From Odobenus rosmarus divergens (taxonomy: Eukaryota > Chordata > Mammalia > Carnivora > Odobenidae), in the NCBI RefSeq assembly GCF_000321225.1, contig NW_004450276.1:4975387-5039386 (forward strand): a stretch of 64,000 nt of DNA. Direction: 5' to 3'. Under the pieces are notes generated by a model, which saw only the letters and a list, made by a program, of their open reading frames with translations, ran no database searches and had not been told where the DNA came from. A program made the position numbers and the translations under genes. Positions 21,604-32,769 of the stretch are shown piece by piece (the first letter of the stretch is position 1; every line of letters begins with the position of its first letter).

Positions 21604-22090
21604 TTTTACTCTTTATGTATAGAGGTTTTTGCTTTTTTCTTTTTTCTTTTTTTTTTTTGAATTCTCAGGAACAGCCCCTTTCTCTGTACTACAGCATCCT
21701 TGAGCTCTTGGAGTCTCTGGTGTTCTGGCAGAAATGACCTTGCCCAGGCCTCGTCCCTATTTAGCTCACACTTCACCCTCTTATCACAACTGCGTGTGAG
21801 TGGATGGATGGGATTGCGGAGGTCAGTCAGGGCGAGCCTCCCAAGTGGAAATACCACTCCAATGGGCAAAATTCGATTTTGTGACCTTTTAAAGTCAACA
21901 TTCTCTAAACTGGGTAGGCAATCCAAAAGAGACCATTTATTTATATTTCACTAATTTAATTCATTCATAAAATAGTTTGAGAGAGACTTAAAGATTGTGG
22001 GAAAATGACTCCACTATAACACTCAAGATAGCACGGCCCAAAGCCTGTTATCTCAAAGACTTCTCAACTCCATCTAAATAAAGCTTTCGC
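21604..22090 (-). promoter_or_regulatory. NEBL: Putative nebulette 5' UTR and cardiac promoter region
   Basis: This is the sequence directly upstream of the nebulette start codon. Nearest the ATG is an A/T-homopolymer-rich tract (21632-21660, A-rich on the sense strand). On the minus strand a TATA-like AATATAAATAAAT lies near 21938-21950, and an AGATAA GATA-type site lies at 22053-22048. No CpG island is visible. An open frame of 106 codons (21926-21606) ends 2 nt before the ATG in another frame and could act as an upstream ORF if the transcript begins far enough out. The transcription start itself cannot be seen; the assignment is positional inference. Confidence 0.4.
21632..21660 (+). repeat. 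T-rich low-complexity tract
   Basis: CTTTTTTCTTTTTTCTTTTT-type run just upstream of the nebulette ATG; A-rich in the sense strand of the putative 5' UTR. Confidence 0.85.
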
Positions 22091-22099
22091 TGGAATGTC

Positions 22100-23690
22100 A
22101 GACATCTTGGATTTGGTATAGTGAATCCAGATCATTCAAACCTAAGTTAAATTTTTTATGAGACAAACACATACTTCTCACATTCTAAAAGGTACTAACT
22201 TTAAATTAGCTGATTAAAGGCTAGTAATTTATTATGAAAAGCCCTTTGAACCACTTCAAAGAATCTATTCTGAGTTAATTATGACCGTTAATCTTATATT
22301 GCTATTGTATTATTTTAATTGTAAACATCATTAAACATGAGAAGTTGCAGTTAACATAGGTTGATATATCATTTAAGAATTCTAGAAACATCATTGTTTC
22401 AAAAAAATAATAACCATGCGCTTCCAATTCTGCCCACTGTGTCAATTTTTATAAATTCACTAGCTTTTATATTATAAAATATTCACTCTTTATATATTCC
22501 TCAATGTGTATTACATGCCTGGAAAAGTTTAGAAAGATATTTATAATGTAACATGTGTCATCAGTTATATAATTAAAAATATATTTCTCAAAAAATCCTT
22601 TATTGTCAATTTAGGCAATAACAAGGGTCTATACAACTCATAATTTATCATTATTAATTCTCTTCTTAATTGCCTTGGCCTTACCTAAACTAAAAATTCT
22701 GACAACAAAAATATTCTAACATCTAAATGATATAGATTATTCCTCAAATTGTTTTCCATGAGGCTAAAATTCCACAGAATACTCTAGAGGGGGAAGGAGG
22801 TTTCTTAAGCAAGTGTGTTTAGAAAAACCTGTATATTCATCTCTACCCCTATCACTTAGAGATCCACATGGCATAATGACAAATCAGAAACTCCAAAAAG
22901 ACCCACAATCAAGAAAACTGCTTATGTTTTCTTAATCCAGCATTTCTGAAACATGAAATCCTATTCATCTAATCTAATCTTATCTATCTACTTACCTACC
23001 ATTTTTTAATGATACCCGATGCTCCAGAAAATTAACATTCTTCTGTGAGGTATTACTTAGGGAAACATTATCCTACTCTGAAAAAAAAAAATGTATTCTA
23101 GAATAGTTGTTGGTCTTTTCATGAAATGATTTTTGATACAGGCTAACTTAATGGCATCACATATCCTGCTTACTAGCAAAATGCCAAAAAGAAGTCCCCC
23201 CAAGGGCGCTGAATTTGGAAACCTTCACTTTTAAAGTAACAACTATGTTATTTTAAACATAGCTGTGTAGAGAATTCTACAGGGAATCTCTCTGCACATT
23301 ATATTTGTTCCATAAGGGAGCAGAATGTCTGACCTCTGTTTCCCTCAAGTCTTCTGCCAAAAGACTGTTCTAATATTCTATAGAAAATCTATCACATTAT
23401 CTTTATTTGGAAAAAAGGAAGAGCAATTTCTGTAAGCTTTTCTATCAAACTTCTAGAAGCATGGGGAGAAAATTTCACCAAAGCTGCTTCAGATGACTTG
23501 TGTCGCTCATGGTGACATCTAATCCCATAGTGAGTTACCTTCAGTGGACTTCAACGGCTGCTTTTCCTCATTTCCCATCATGTAATACGTTCTTATTGAC
23601 TCTCCACTGTGCTGGAAGAAAATAACCTGTTGAGATTATACACAGAAGTTCTGAAAGCAAAACCAAACACCATATGCAAGGTAAACACAC
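22100..23690. other. Unassigned non-coding sequence upstream of nebulette
   Basis: AT-rich, no recognised repeat family, no open frame of note. A poly-A run near 23081-23091 is the only simple sequence. Confidence 0.5.
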
Positions 23691-23699
23691 ATTTTCCAT

Positions 23700-23880
23700 T
23701 TGTGGATTTTAGAGTCAGAATTTTAAAGCCAGAGGGATCCTTAAGAAATCAATCTTACTAAAAGCCCTCTCTTTTACAGAGGACAAAATTAAGACCAAGA
23801 GAAATTAATTATTTGTCTCATTCACAAAGTTACTCAGTGGAATACCAGGACCAAAACTTAATCAGAGCTTTATGTTCATT
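23700..23880 (-). repeat. MIR fragment
   Basis: CTTTTACAGAGGACAAAATT, TTATTTGTCTCATTCACAAA and CTCAGTGGAATACCAGGACC follow the reverse MIR core. Confidence 0.65.
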
Positions 23881-23985
23881 CATTTAAATAAGTGTTGCTA
23901 TGTCAGGCACTGACTGTGCTTGGTGCTGGGGATGTAATGGTGAATAAAGCATAGTCTGTGCTAACATAAGGCAGGAAAAAAAAAA
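23881..23985 (-). repeat. L2 3'-end fragment
   Basis: GTTGCTATGTCAGGCACTGA, CTTGGTGCTGGGGATGTAAT and GGTGAATAAAGCATAG follow the reverse L2 terminus. Confidence 0.7.
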
Positions 23986-23989
23986 AAAC

Positions 23990-24780
23990 ATCATTCAAGA
24001 TATGCTGGATGAACTCCTTAATGGATTGTTTGGCAAGCTACATACATTATTTCTTCTGATTGAATGTATCTTCTTTTTTTTTCCTCTCTCCTGTAAGTAT
24101 GATATAAAAATCATGTAAAGTTTTCTTGAAAACATTTTAAGCCTTGCACTTTATCACAGCAAAGCTCTCTTGTCAGTAGCTCCCAGATGCAACTTGGGGA
24201 ATAAGAAGAAAGTTCTTCATGGATAGCTATCATGTTTCAAAATTCCCTATTTCCCTCTTTTTTTTAACCAAGTTAAATGTCATGTTTAATATATATTTTC
24301 ACTTTGGGGCACCCCAATAAGGGAATATCAGTACAATTGCCAATCCGTTTTGCTTATTGTGTACTTTATGTATGTTGCCTACCTCTTACTTTAGTACTCT
24401 ACCCATGCCCTCATACAGAATGAGACCAACGTGGGGATCACGTTTATTTATTGGCAAGACCCTCGACTTCCCTCTATGGCTCTCCCACATCTTCTAGGGC
24501 AAATTTTTTAATCCCTCTCCATAGTTAAAGAGAAAAACCAAATTGCCAGAAGTTATTAAAAGCAAAGCACTTAAAAATAGCAAAGCTTCTCACAAACACA
24601 AGATTTGTCAACTGTCCAACAAAGTTATACAGTTATACAGTTCCAGGAAAAGCACTTGATATGAAAGGGTCTTCTCATTTCAAAGGGTAAGACTCTATAA
24701 TATCAATATGTGTTTAAAGGCCAGAAAAGCCTCATACAGCCTAACAGCCTAAAGATAAGGGCTAACTTGCATATTACAAT
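23990..24780. other. Unassigned sequence
   Basis: No repeat or gene recognised. A short ACAGTTATACAGTTATACAG duplication lies near 24630. Confidence 0.45.
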
Positions 24781-24792
24781 ACAGAAGTCTTT

Positions 24793-24953
24793 TTTTTTTT
24801 TTAAGGTTTTATTTATTTGAGAGAGAGAGGTAGAGGGAGAAGCAGACTCCCCGCTGAGCAGGGAGCCCGATGTGGGGCTTGATCCCAGGACTCTGGGATC
24901 ATGACCTGAGTCGAAGGCAGACGCTTAACCGACTGAGCCACCCAGGTGCCCCC
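24793..24953 (-). mobile_element. SINEC
   Basis: Reverse element, T-rich tail then GGTTTTATTTATTTGAGAGA to GAGCCACCCAGGTGCC, flanked by short AAGTCTTT duplications (24785-24792 and 24957-24964, approximately). Confidence 0.93.
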
Positions 24954-24959
24954 AAAAGT

Positions 24960-26660
24960 CTTTAATCTGTTTAGAGTTTGATGTTTTTATGTAAGCAAAT
25001 GTATTTCCATAGCAACTGCCAGGTCCAAGGGGTGATTCAGGTCTTGGGACAGAGCCCCTGGCCAAGGAAACTCCTGTGTACCAACAATACCTGTCCTGCA
25101 GTGTTCCCCTATCTGCAGGGCTCTTAAGGTCATGTGTAGTAAGAATTGCCCAGATGGTGATCAATGTTTCATACTTATATCACTTTTACCTCTTTTCTTG
25201 ATAGTGATAGAACACGTGCTTTTTGCCAACATGGTGATGAGAGACTTGAAAATGAAAATCCATAATAATTAAAATAGATGGAGATTCAGTTCTGAGTTGA
25301 GGGAAAACTTCGAGAGATAAACTGAATTTTTCCACTTTAGGAATCAATTCAAGATTTTTTATTACAAAATATTCCCCCTGAATGGTTAGGTGAGAGAGGA
25401 ATTAGTTCATCTGACTTGTTTGCCTGTCTTGGCAGTCTTTCATAGACTTGTGTTCAGTTGCCTGGGTTTTTTTTTTTCTTTTTCTTTCTTTCTTTCTTTT
25501 TTTTTTTTTATGACTACCTCCCAGAAGTCTCAGTTGAACCCCTGGTCGTTTTACTTCTGCCTCACATAGTTCCTTATGGTTTGGCAACTGTCCAAAACAG
25601 AACTTTACTAGTAGATGAGGGGATGAAATTGTTTCTTCAAACCAGAAATGTATGCTCTCTTGGGCAATTTGTCTTCTTTATAAAAGACAAGAGCTCCACT
25701 TAATATTAGCCCAATCTATTTTTACAACTTACACTCATTAAGCCCAACTTCTCCTTTTTAATGGTCGTTTCATTACTGTTTGTTAATTAGAAATCAAAAG
25801 AATACAAAGCAACCTGAATAATTGTCACCGTTACTAATTATGCCATTAAAATAAGATTTAATAGAATGGGGATTTTTTGTATTCATATTCCTGTTTTCAC
25901 AAGTAGAGATCCTATTCACAAACAAGAGCTATATATCCAAACCGGTATTGGAGGAGGAGAACAACAAGAAACTGCAAATCATTTCTGGCACAATTTCTGG
26001 GTCAGGTGTGGTTGGGATGCCAAAATCAAAAGTATTGTTCCAGGTGTATTGACTGAGGGGCATGTGTTCTCATTCAGAGTCTACATTTACATGAGCATCC
26101 AGTGAACTGACAGACTTTGATTTAATTCACTGCTTGAGACATTAGTTCAGTATGAACAACAGTGAAGCTCATACAGTCACTTCCACAGGCCTTCCTGCTG
26201 AGAGAAACCCAAGGTCTGAGTGGCCTCTGTAAGCCTTGTAACCAGAACCAAAGGGTCAAGCACAAACAGCTTGGCTATCCCAAAAAGTATCCCTTTCCTA
26301 GAATTTCATGTGAGATGTGTCAGGAAGAATTGTGAAAGACTTTGAAACTGGCAAAAAAAAAAAAAAAATTACCTCCTGTGTTATCTAGTGTTACCTTCTG
26401 GCTAATTTGGCCTTCTGCTGTCTGAACCGCCTCAGCAGACCATAAAATGTTAAAAACTGGTAACAATGCTAATGATGCTTTATCCATACAAATGCAAATT
26501 AATTGTGTCCTGGGGAAAAGCAATTGATTCCTGGTCCTGTCAATAGAGCTTTTTGCCTTTATTTCTAAATTCATTTCAGCAATTCCTGATTACTCATTCT
26601 CTAAATTCACCTTTGAACCAATCTTAACTTCTTACTGGTGCCCTCATTCACTAATGAGTT
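24960..26660. other. Unassigned sequence with a T-rich microsatellite
   Basis: A TTTTTCTTTCTTTCTTTC-type tract occupies 25467-25511. The rest shows no known repeat. The open frames at 25458-25703 and 25866-26105 have no familiar domain; the first is largely the T-run read as Phe. Confidence 0.45.
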
Positions 26661-26674
26661 AAAATATTTTAAGT

Positions 26675-27244
26675 GTGTTTATTTTGTGTTTCATAAGAAT
26701 CGTGATTTCACCTCTTTTTAAAAAAATATCCTTTAACGATACAAATGATTTAATTATCCTCATTGTTTTCCTTCAACATTTGGCAAAAGTAGAAAAGGAG
26801 AAGTTATCACCGGACAAAGCACAAAGCGCTCAGCTCTCAACTGTGAAATATAGTTGTAACAATGTTTGGTGTTTATTGAAATTAGCTCTTTGTTGTGTTT
26901 TGTTCTCAGGTCTGATCTCGCTTGACTATTGGCAAATGCCACGCGTGTGCTTGTATATACGTACATTCACACACACACACAACACATACACATGCACTGG
27001 AGCAGTTAATTCACCACAGCTGCCAGTTAGTTCCCTCTTGAAAAGCATACAAGGCCTCAATAAATGCAAAGACTTAATTACTTCTCACATCTGGAAAAAC
27101 TTGAATATGAGAGTGGATTTATTGAAGAAGCTCTTTGCTTGGCTGTCAACACCATATCAAGAGCCAGAGAGAGCTCGCGGGCTTGATCACTGTTGGCAAT
27201 TCTTTAACTCTTCAGAGAGAGATGTCCTACCAATTAATTCGTAA
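26675..27244 (+). other. Longest open frame in the window (189 codons), probably non-coding
   Basis: An uninterrupted frame antisense to NEBL. The predicted product has a hydrophobic start, a low-complexity THTHNTYTC segment from a CA repeat (26968-26997), and no recognisable domain. No promoter, poly-A signal or splice pattern supports a gene. The DNA also contains FOX-like TGTTTATTG, SOX-like AACAATG and E-box CAGCTG motifs, so a regulatory role is as plausible as coding. Function unknown. Confidence 0.15.
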
Positions 27245-27364
27245 CATGTCCTAAGCAGGGACAAGATTTATGAATTTTATGAAAACACGGGGAAGTAAAT
27301 GATTTCCTAGTCGTTTATGGAGAAAAGCTGTTTTTGTCATGTTTTCAGGGGGAAAAAATCAGAT

Positions 27365-27557
27365 TTTTTTTTTTAGATTTTTATTTATTTATTTGACAGA
27401 GAGAGAGACAGCGAGAGAGGGAACACAAGCAGGGGGAGTGAGAGAGGGAGAAGCAGGGTCCCTGCAGGGAGCCTGACGCGGGGCTCGATCCCAGGACCCT
27501 GGGATCATGACCTGAGCTGAAGGCAGACGTTTAATGACTGAGCCATCCAGGCGCCCC
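27365..27557 (-). mobile_element. SINEC
   Basis: Reverse element from T-run to GAGCCATCCAGGCGCC. Flanked by TCAGATTTTTTT (left) and TCAGATATTTTTTT (right). Confidence 0.94.
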
Positions 27558-27559
27558 TC

Positions 27560-28480
27560 AGATATTTTTTTTAAAATGAGAAAATCCTCAAATTCTAAGC
27601 AAAGAAGGGAAGGTTTTGGGGTTGTAGAGCACCTTAAAACAGACAGCCATTAGAACAATAATTTACATAAACATATGCAAAGCTAGACGATTTTGCCCCT
27701 TTTGGAGAGAGTGTAATGATGTTCCTTAAAGGGAAATTGGGGAGTTACATGAGCTCCTAACAAGAAGATTTAGTAGAAACCAAGCAATGGGCAGATCTCC
27801 CCCTAGAGAGGATATTTAAGCCAGAATTAGACAGAGTGATGGGGTTTAGGGAATGCATCCAAAGAGCATTTGCAAAGACCCAGAGACAAGAGTTGGAGGA
27901 ACCAAAAGTTCAGTGCCACTGGAGAATACAGTGGAGAGAGAAGAGGACAGCAGAGGGACCTCAGGGGACAGACTGATGAAGTAAATGCGCGGAAATCACT
28001 TATCCTAACACAAAAAGCTTGAGCCAGTTTGAACCATGAATCCTTTACAAATAACACAGTTCCTGGTCAGTTAACTGCAGAAACAGCACCTTTACACCTC
28101 CTCTATTCCCTTCATATGCCTCGGATTTAATTTTTACCCCTTCATTTTACCATTAGCCAATTTAAATACACTGTGTATCTGGAATTTATGAAAATTCATA
28201 GTGAAGAAATCACTTCCAGGTTTGTTAGTTTAATGAAGAAAAATATTCAAGGGAAATACATGTGTTGTGTTATATACCCCCCCAAATAAATGGAATTTAT
28301 GTTAAATGTGTTTAAAATACAAATTTCACACTGCCACATTTCTACAATTACAAGTTTATTATTGGAATGCACCTATTTTTTTCTACTCTTTCCTAAATAA
28401 ATGATATCAATGTTTCAGCAGAAACCTTAAAGCATCCAATTACTATACCTATGTTCACTAAGGGCTTGTTTTATCCTGAA
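27560..28480. other. Mostly unassigned; L2-like patch at about 27855-27990
   Basis: CATTTGCAAAGACCCAGAGA then CACTGGAGAATACAGTGGAG resemble the reverse complement of an L2 body. No gene or other repeat seen. Confidence 0.4.
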
Positions 28481-28487
28481 ATCATGA

Positions 28488-28655
28488 TTTTTTTTTTTTA
28501 AGATTTTACTTATTTATTTGAGAGAGGGAGAGAGCACACACAAGCTGGGGTGGGGGGAGGGGGAGAAGGAGAGGAAGAAGCAGACTCCCCTTGGAGCAGG
28601 GAGCCCAACATTGAGTTGAGCCCAACTCAATCCCAGGACCCTGAGATCATGATCT
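28488..28655 (-). mobile_element. SINEC, head-truncated
   Basis: Reverse element with T-run and CT/GA body, but it stops at CTGAGATCATGATCT. The tRNA-like head is missing, so it is 5'-truncated relative to the SINE. The 8-mer ATCATGAT occurs at both ends. Confidence 0.85.
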
Positions 28656-28930
28656 CATCATAGTTGTAAGCCAGAGAAAACAACACAACTGATGCTTACA
28701 AGTTCAGAACTTTTGAAGCTCTAATTTCTGCTTCTTCCTTATTCCAATTGTTTCCATGGATGTATAACTCAAAATATAACATAATATCAAAATAGGATCA
28801 TAGTTAAAGCAAATGCATAATTAAAACAGCTGTATAGTGATGTTTTAAAACAATTGGTATCCTTTGAATATTGAGGACTAGTTGAACATATATTGGGGGT
28901 AATTTCTGAGTACTTTACCTTCTTTATTAC

Positions 28931-28933
<3 letters not shown>

Positions 28934-28970
<37 letters not shown>
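28934..28970 (+). repeat. (TG)n microsatellite
   Basis: About 18 uninterrupted TG units. Confidence 0.97.
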
Positions 28971-28972
<2 letters not shown>

Positions 28973-28974
28973 TC

Positions 28975-29175
28975 CATTTATTTCACCATGCACCAATATT
29001 TTTGTGTGTATTCTATGGGCCAGGCACTATTTTAATCTCCTCAGATAATCAATGAACAAAACCGATAAACATCTCTACCCATCTCTCCTATATCAATCAC
29101 ATTATTTGGTCATCAAATATTGATTGAGCATCTACTTTATGCCATGAGCTGTAATAAGCATTGCATCCCAGGGGT
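28975..29175 (-). repeat. L2 3'-end fragments
   Basis: ATTCTATGGGCCAGGCACTA with ATCAATGAACAAAACCGATA, then a second TGATTGAGCATCTACTTTAT phrase, follow the reverse L2 terminus twice. Confidence 0.6.
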
Positions 29176-29541
29176 ATTTCAGATACTGAATATACATATG
29201 ATAGTCAATATTCACTAGTATATTCAGTGAAATATATGAATTTTCTTAGACTATGATAAAATTTGTTGGACTTATAAAACCTACATTTCAAGAAAGTAGC
29301 AGCATGTTTTAAAGAATTTCTATCAATGTTCAATTAATTTTGTAGATGTCAATTTTCTATCCTATTTTATACTCTATACCTATAGATGGTTTTCTCCATC
29401 CTTTTTTTTTCTCAAACTGTGTGTGTGAAATTTTCCTTCATAACCCCAATATGTTGGCCTATTTTTGATTTGCTCCTAAAGTAGCATCCCTCAGGCAATG
29501 GCTACCTGTGATGTTTTAACTATTTCAGAAATCATTCTCTG

Positions 29542-29845
29542 GAGCAGCTCTGTCTAGTAGAAATCTAATGTGACCTACATACGTAATCTTAAATATTTTA
29601 GTTGCCACATTAAAAAAAGAAACATATCACATTGATTTTAATGATATATTTGATTCAGCTCAATTTATCCAGAATATTATCATTTGAACAGGTAATCAAT
29701 ATCAAAAGGACTGGGATATATTACATTATTTTATACTAAGTCTTTGAAATCCAGTGTATTTTAATCTTACATTTCCAGTACATCTCAATTCAGATGAGCT
29801 CTTATTGGATAGTGATTATCCAATATGCACAGTGTAGCTGTATGT
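29542..29845. mobile_element. hAT-family non-autonomous DNA transposon
   Basis: CAGCTCTGTCTAGTAGAAAT, TTTTAGTTGCCACATTAAAA, GTAATCAATATCAAAAGG and TAAGTCTTTGAAATCCAGTG match a mammalian hAT non-autonomous consensus that also appears at 50880-51550. Subfamily name not certain. Confidence 0.6.
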
Positions 29846-29849
29846 AATG

Positions 29850-30840
29850 TCATAAGACTGTAAATCATTAGCTTTTTCATTTTGATTGTATATACTTTAA
29901 ATGTGAAAAAGATACATTTAATATTAAACTTCTTAAGATGAGAATTTCAGAATCCTAATAAGCAAGCAATAAAAATTGCAATCTAATTTCATTTCTAGAC
30001 CTATTTAAATCAGAGTCCTCTGTATGGGAATGTACTTTATTAAAGGTTTAAATTGTTCTTATAAATAATGAATTAACTCTTTAAATGATGTTTTAATTAA
30101 CTTCACCAAAGGTGTATTTTCAAAATGCTATCTTGCTTCATTAATGATTATGACATATTTAAAGCCCCAGCAGTTTTCAGGATAAATATTCACTCTTTAA
30201 TTATCTATCTAATAAATAGATAATTATATGAGTGAATAATAGATATTCACTCTTTATTTCTCTACCTAAATATAAAAAAGTCCAAATAGTGAAATATCCT
30301 CCATTGGTCCTCCCATTTTTAACTCATATAACCCAATTTAAAACACACCAGCAACTGCTTATCAGTTGGGCTAGGTAAATCCTTTTTAAACCATGTTATA
30401 AAGCAATGTTACAATGATACTTTACTAAAGAGACTGATAGATCATTTAAACAAGCTAAGTGTTTTACTGAAATGAGATTTTTTTTTTCTATTAAAAACTT
30501 TAAATTTTCAAATTCTCAACATAAAAGCCCTTGAGCAATGAAAGGAAACACAGTATCTCTTATTTCTGTTCCACAGAGGACCCAGCTTCTTTTCTCCATG
30601 GAACCAGCAAAAGTGGATATTTTGCAACTGCTAGGATCTTCAATAATACCTAAATGCAATGAAGTGCTTTGAATCAAAAATACGGTTACATGAAGTGAGA
30701 TCCGAGGACTTAATTTATATTTGTGTTATCCCTCACCCAAGCTGTGCTGAAAATTCTGGAGAAAGTTAAACTCTATACAAAAATGGAAGGCAGTCAAGAA
30801 CTCTTAGAAGCTCCCTGCTTGGTACTAGGAGAGGGCACAG
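29850..30840. other. Unassigned AT-rich sequence with a nested palindrome
   Basis: No repeat family recognised. A two-tier inverted repeat sits at 30187-30238: 9-bp outer arms TATTCACTC/GAGTGAATA and 11-bp inner arms TAATTATCTAT/ATAGATAATTA. A further direct copy of the left arm follows at 30244. Confidence 0.55.
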
Positions 30841-30844
30841 AAGG

Positions 30845-31015
30845 ATGACCACTATATGCCAAGCACGGTGACAGTGGGCTCTACATATAAAATCCCATTT
30901 AATCCTCACAACATCCATTTCACAGATGAGACACTGGGACCAGGAGTGGATAACTTGCCCAAGTTCTCACACTAAGAGATGCCAACCCAGGTCTGTACTG
31001 TTTCAATCTGTGTAA
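30845..31015 (-). repeat. MIR element
   Basis: ACTATATGCCAAGCACGGTG, CCATTTCACAGATGAGACAC and GATAACTTGCCCAAGTTCTC follow the reverse MIR. Confidence 0.8.
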
Positions 31016-31379
31016 AATCTATGGACACATAGAACAATAGAACACTCAATGACTTTTATTTCTTCCTGGTAGTGATATTATTATTATTTTCTATCAACTC
31101 TTTTCAATTTCCAACTACCAAGGAATTGTCATTACTGACAGTGATTTAAAGGAAGAGTAATTGTGGTATGGGGACAATTGGGTTCCTACAATTGGCAAAA
31201 ATAAGAACTCCCCAGGAGTCAGAAGTGATGGTAAAGCAGGTAATAATGAAGCATTAGGAGCATCCTGGACCTGGCAGGAACATAATTTGAGAAACTTTCC
31301 TGATTTTTATTCATTAATGGAAAATGTATAAGCAGTAGTAAGTTGGAAAATACTTAACAACCATCTGTCCCAGGGAAGA

Positions 31380-31503
31380 AGAGAAGGAAGGGAGGGAGGG
31401 AGGGAAGAAAGGAAGGAAGGAAGGAAGGAAGAAAGGAAGGAAGGAAGGAGGGAGGTGGGGAGGGAGGAGTGGGGAGGGAGGGAGGGCGGGAAGGAAGGAA
31501 GGG
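31380..31503 (+). repeat. (GGAA)n/(GGGA)n microsatellite
   Basis: About 120 bases of GGAA, GGGA and GGAG units on the + strand; pure purine apart from a few T and C. Confidence 0.95.
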
Positions 31504-31989
31504 ATGGCTGAGTACAACTGGCTCAGATGAGTTGACATGAGCCAGCAACACAAAACACTGTAAGTAACAACAATTAAAGCCTATATCTCATAGTATATGG
31601 ACCAAAGGCTGCCAGTCAACCTGAAAAATTAATCTTCCAAATTTTAAAATAGGCATTTCAATATACAGAGTTATACCCCTAGTGCTATTCTGTTCTGTAT
31701 CTGTATGTTGATGAAATCACACTAACAAATAAGATTTCAAATTTATTTGAACAACACTTTTTCTCTACTGATCACTATGTCCTGAGATCATAAAGTCTGT
31801 GTTTGTGGTACTCTTAAACACAATTCAAATGTATAGAAGATATTGCACACACAAACGAAGGAAGGGGAGTGGAGAATAATTTAAAAGGAAGATTTTACTG
31901 CCTTTAAGTAGAGTCTACCCTTTCTACATAGCTGCCTTGACAGCCAAAAAGATTTGGTGAGTTTTCTTTTAAAAAGATTCAATGAATAA

Positions 31990-32765
31990 CAGCTTAAACA
32001 GTATGGAGTTTCTTCAAAAAAATAAAAAATAAAAAAAGAAATACCGTATGATCCAGCAATTCCACCTCTGGGCATTTATCTGAAAGAAACAAGAAACACA
32101 AACTCAAAAAGATCTGCTCATGTTCACGCCAGCATTATTTACAATGGTCAAGATATGGAAACTACCTAAGTGTCTACTGACAGATGAACAGATAAAGAAA
32201 ATGTGATATATATACACAATGGAACATTATTCAGCCATAAAAAAGAAGAAATCCTTGCCATCTGTGACAACATGGATAGATCTTGAGGATGTTATGTTAA
32301 ATGAACTAAAATAAATAAAATACCAGAGAAAGACAAATACCATATGATCTCATTATATATGGAATCTAAAAAAAACAAAAACAAAAAACCCACACCAAAC
32401 CAAGCTCAGATTACTGGTGGTTGTCAGAGGCAGGCGGTGGGGCATAGATGAATTGGGTGAAAGGGATCAAAAAGTATCAATTTCCAGCTCTAAAATAGTA
32501 ATTCACAAGATATAATATATAGCATGGTGGCTATAGATAATAACACTGTATTGTGCATTTGAAATTTGCTAAGAGAGTAAATCTTAGAAGTTTTCATTAC
32601 AAGAAAAAAAATTTTTTGTAACTGTATATGGTGATGGATATTAACTAGACTTATTGTGGTGATCATTTCACAGTGTATACAAATAATGAATCAGCGTGTT
32701 CTACACCTGAAACTAATATAATGTTATATGTCAATTATGTCTCAATAAAAATTTTAAAAAACACT
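31990..32765 (+). mobile_element. L1 3' end
   Basis: Begins in the end of ORF2 (GATCCAGCAATTCCACCTCT; ATTATTCAGCCATAAAAAAG) and runs through the 3' UTR (GATTACTGGTGGTTGTCAGA; GGTGATCATTTCACAGTGTA) to TCTCAATAAAAATTTTAAAA. 5'-truncated; the reading frame is broken by many stops. Confidence 0.93.
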
Positions 32766-32769
32766 AAAA

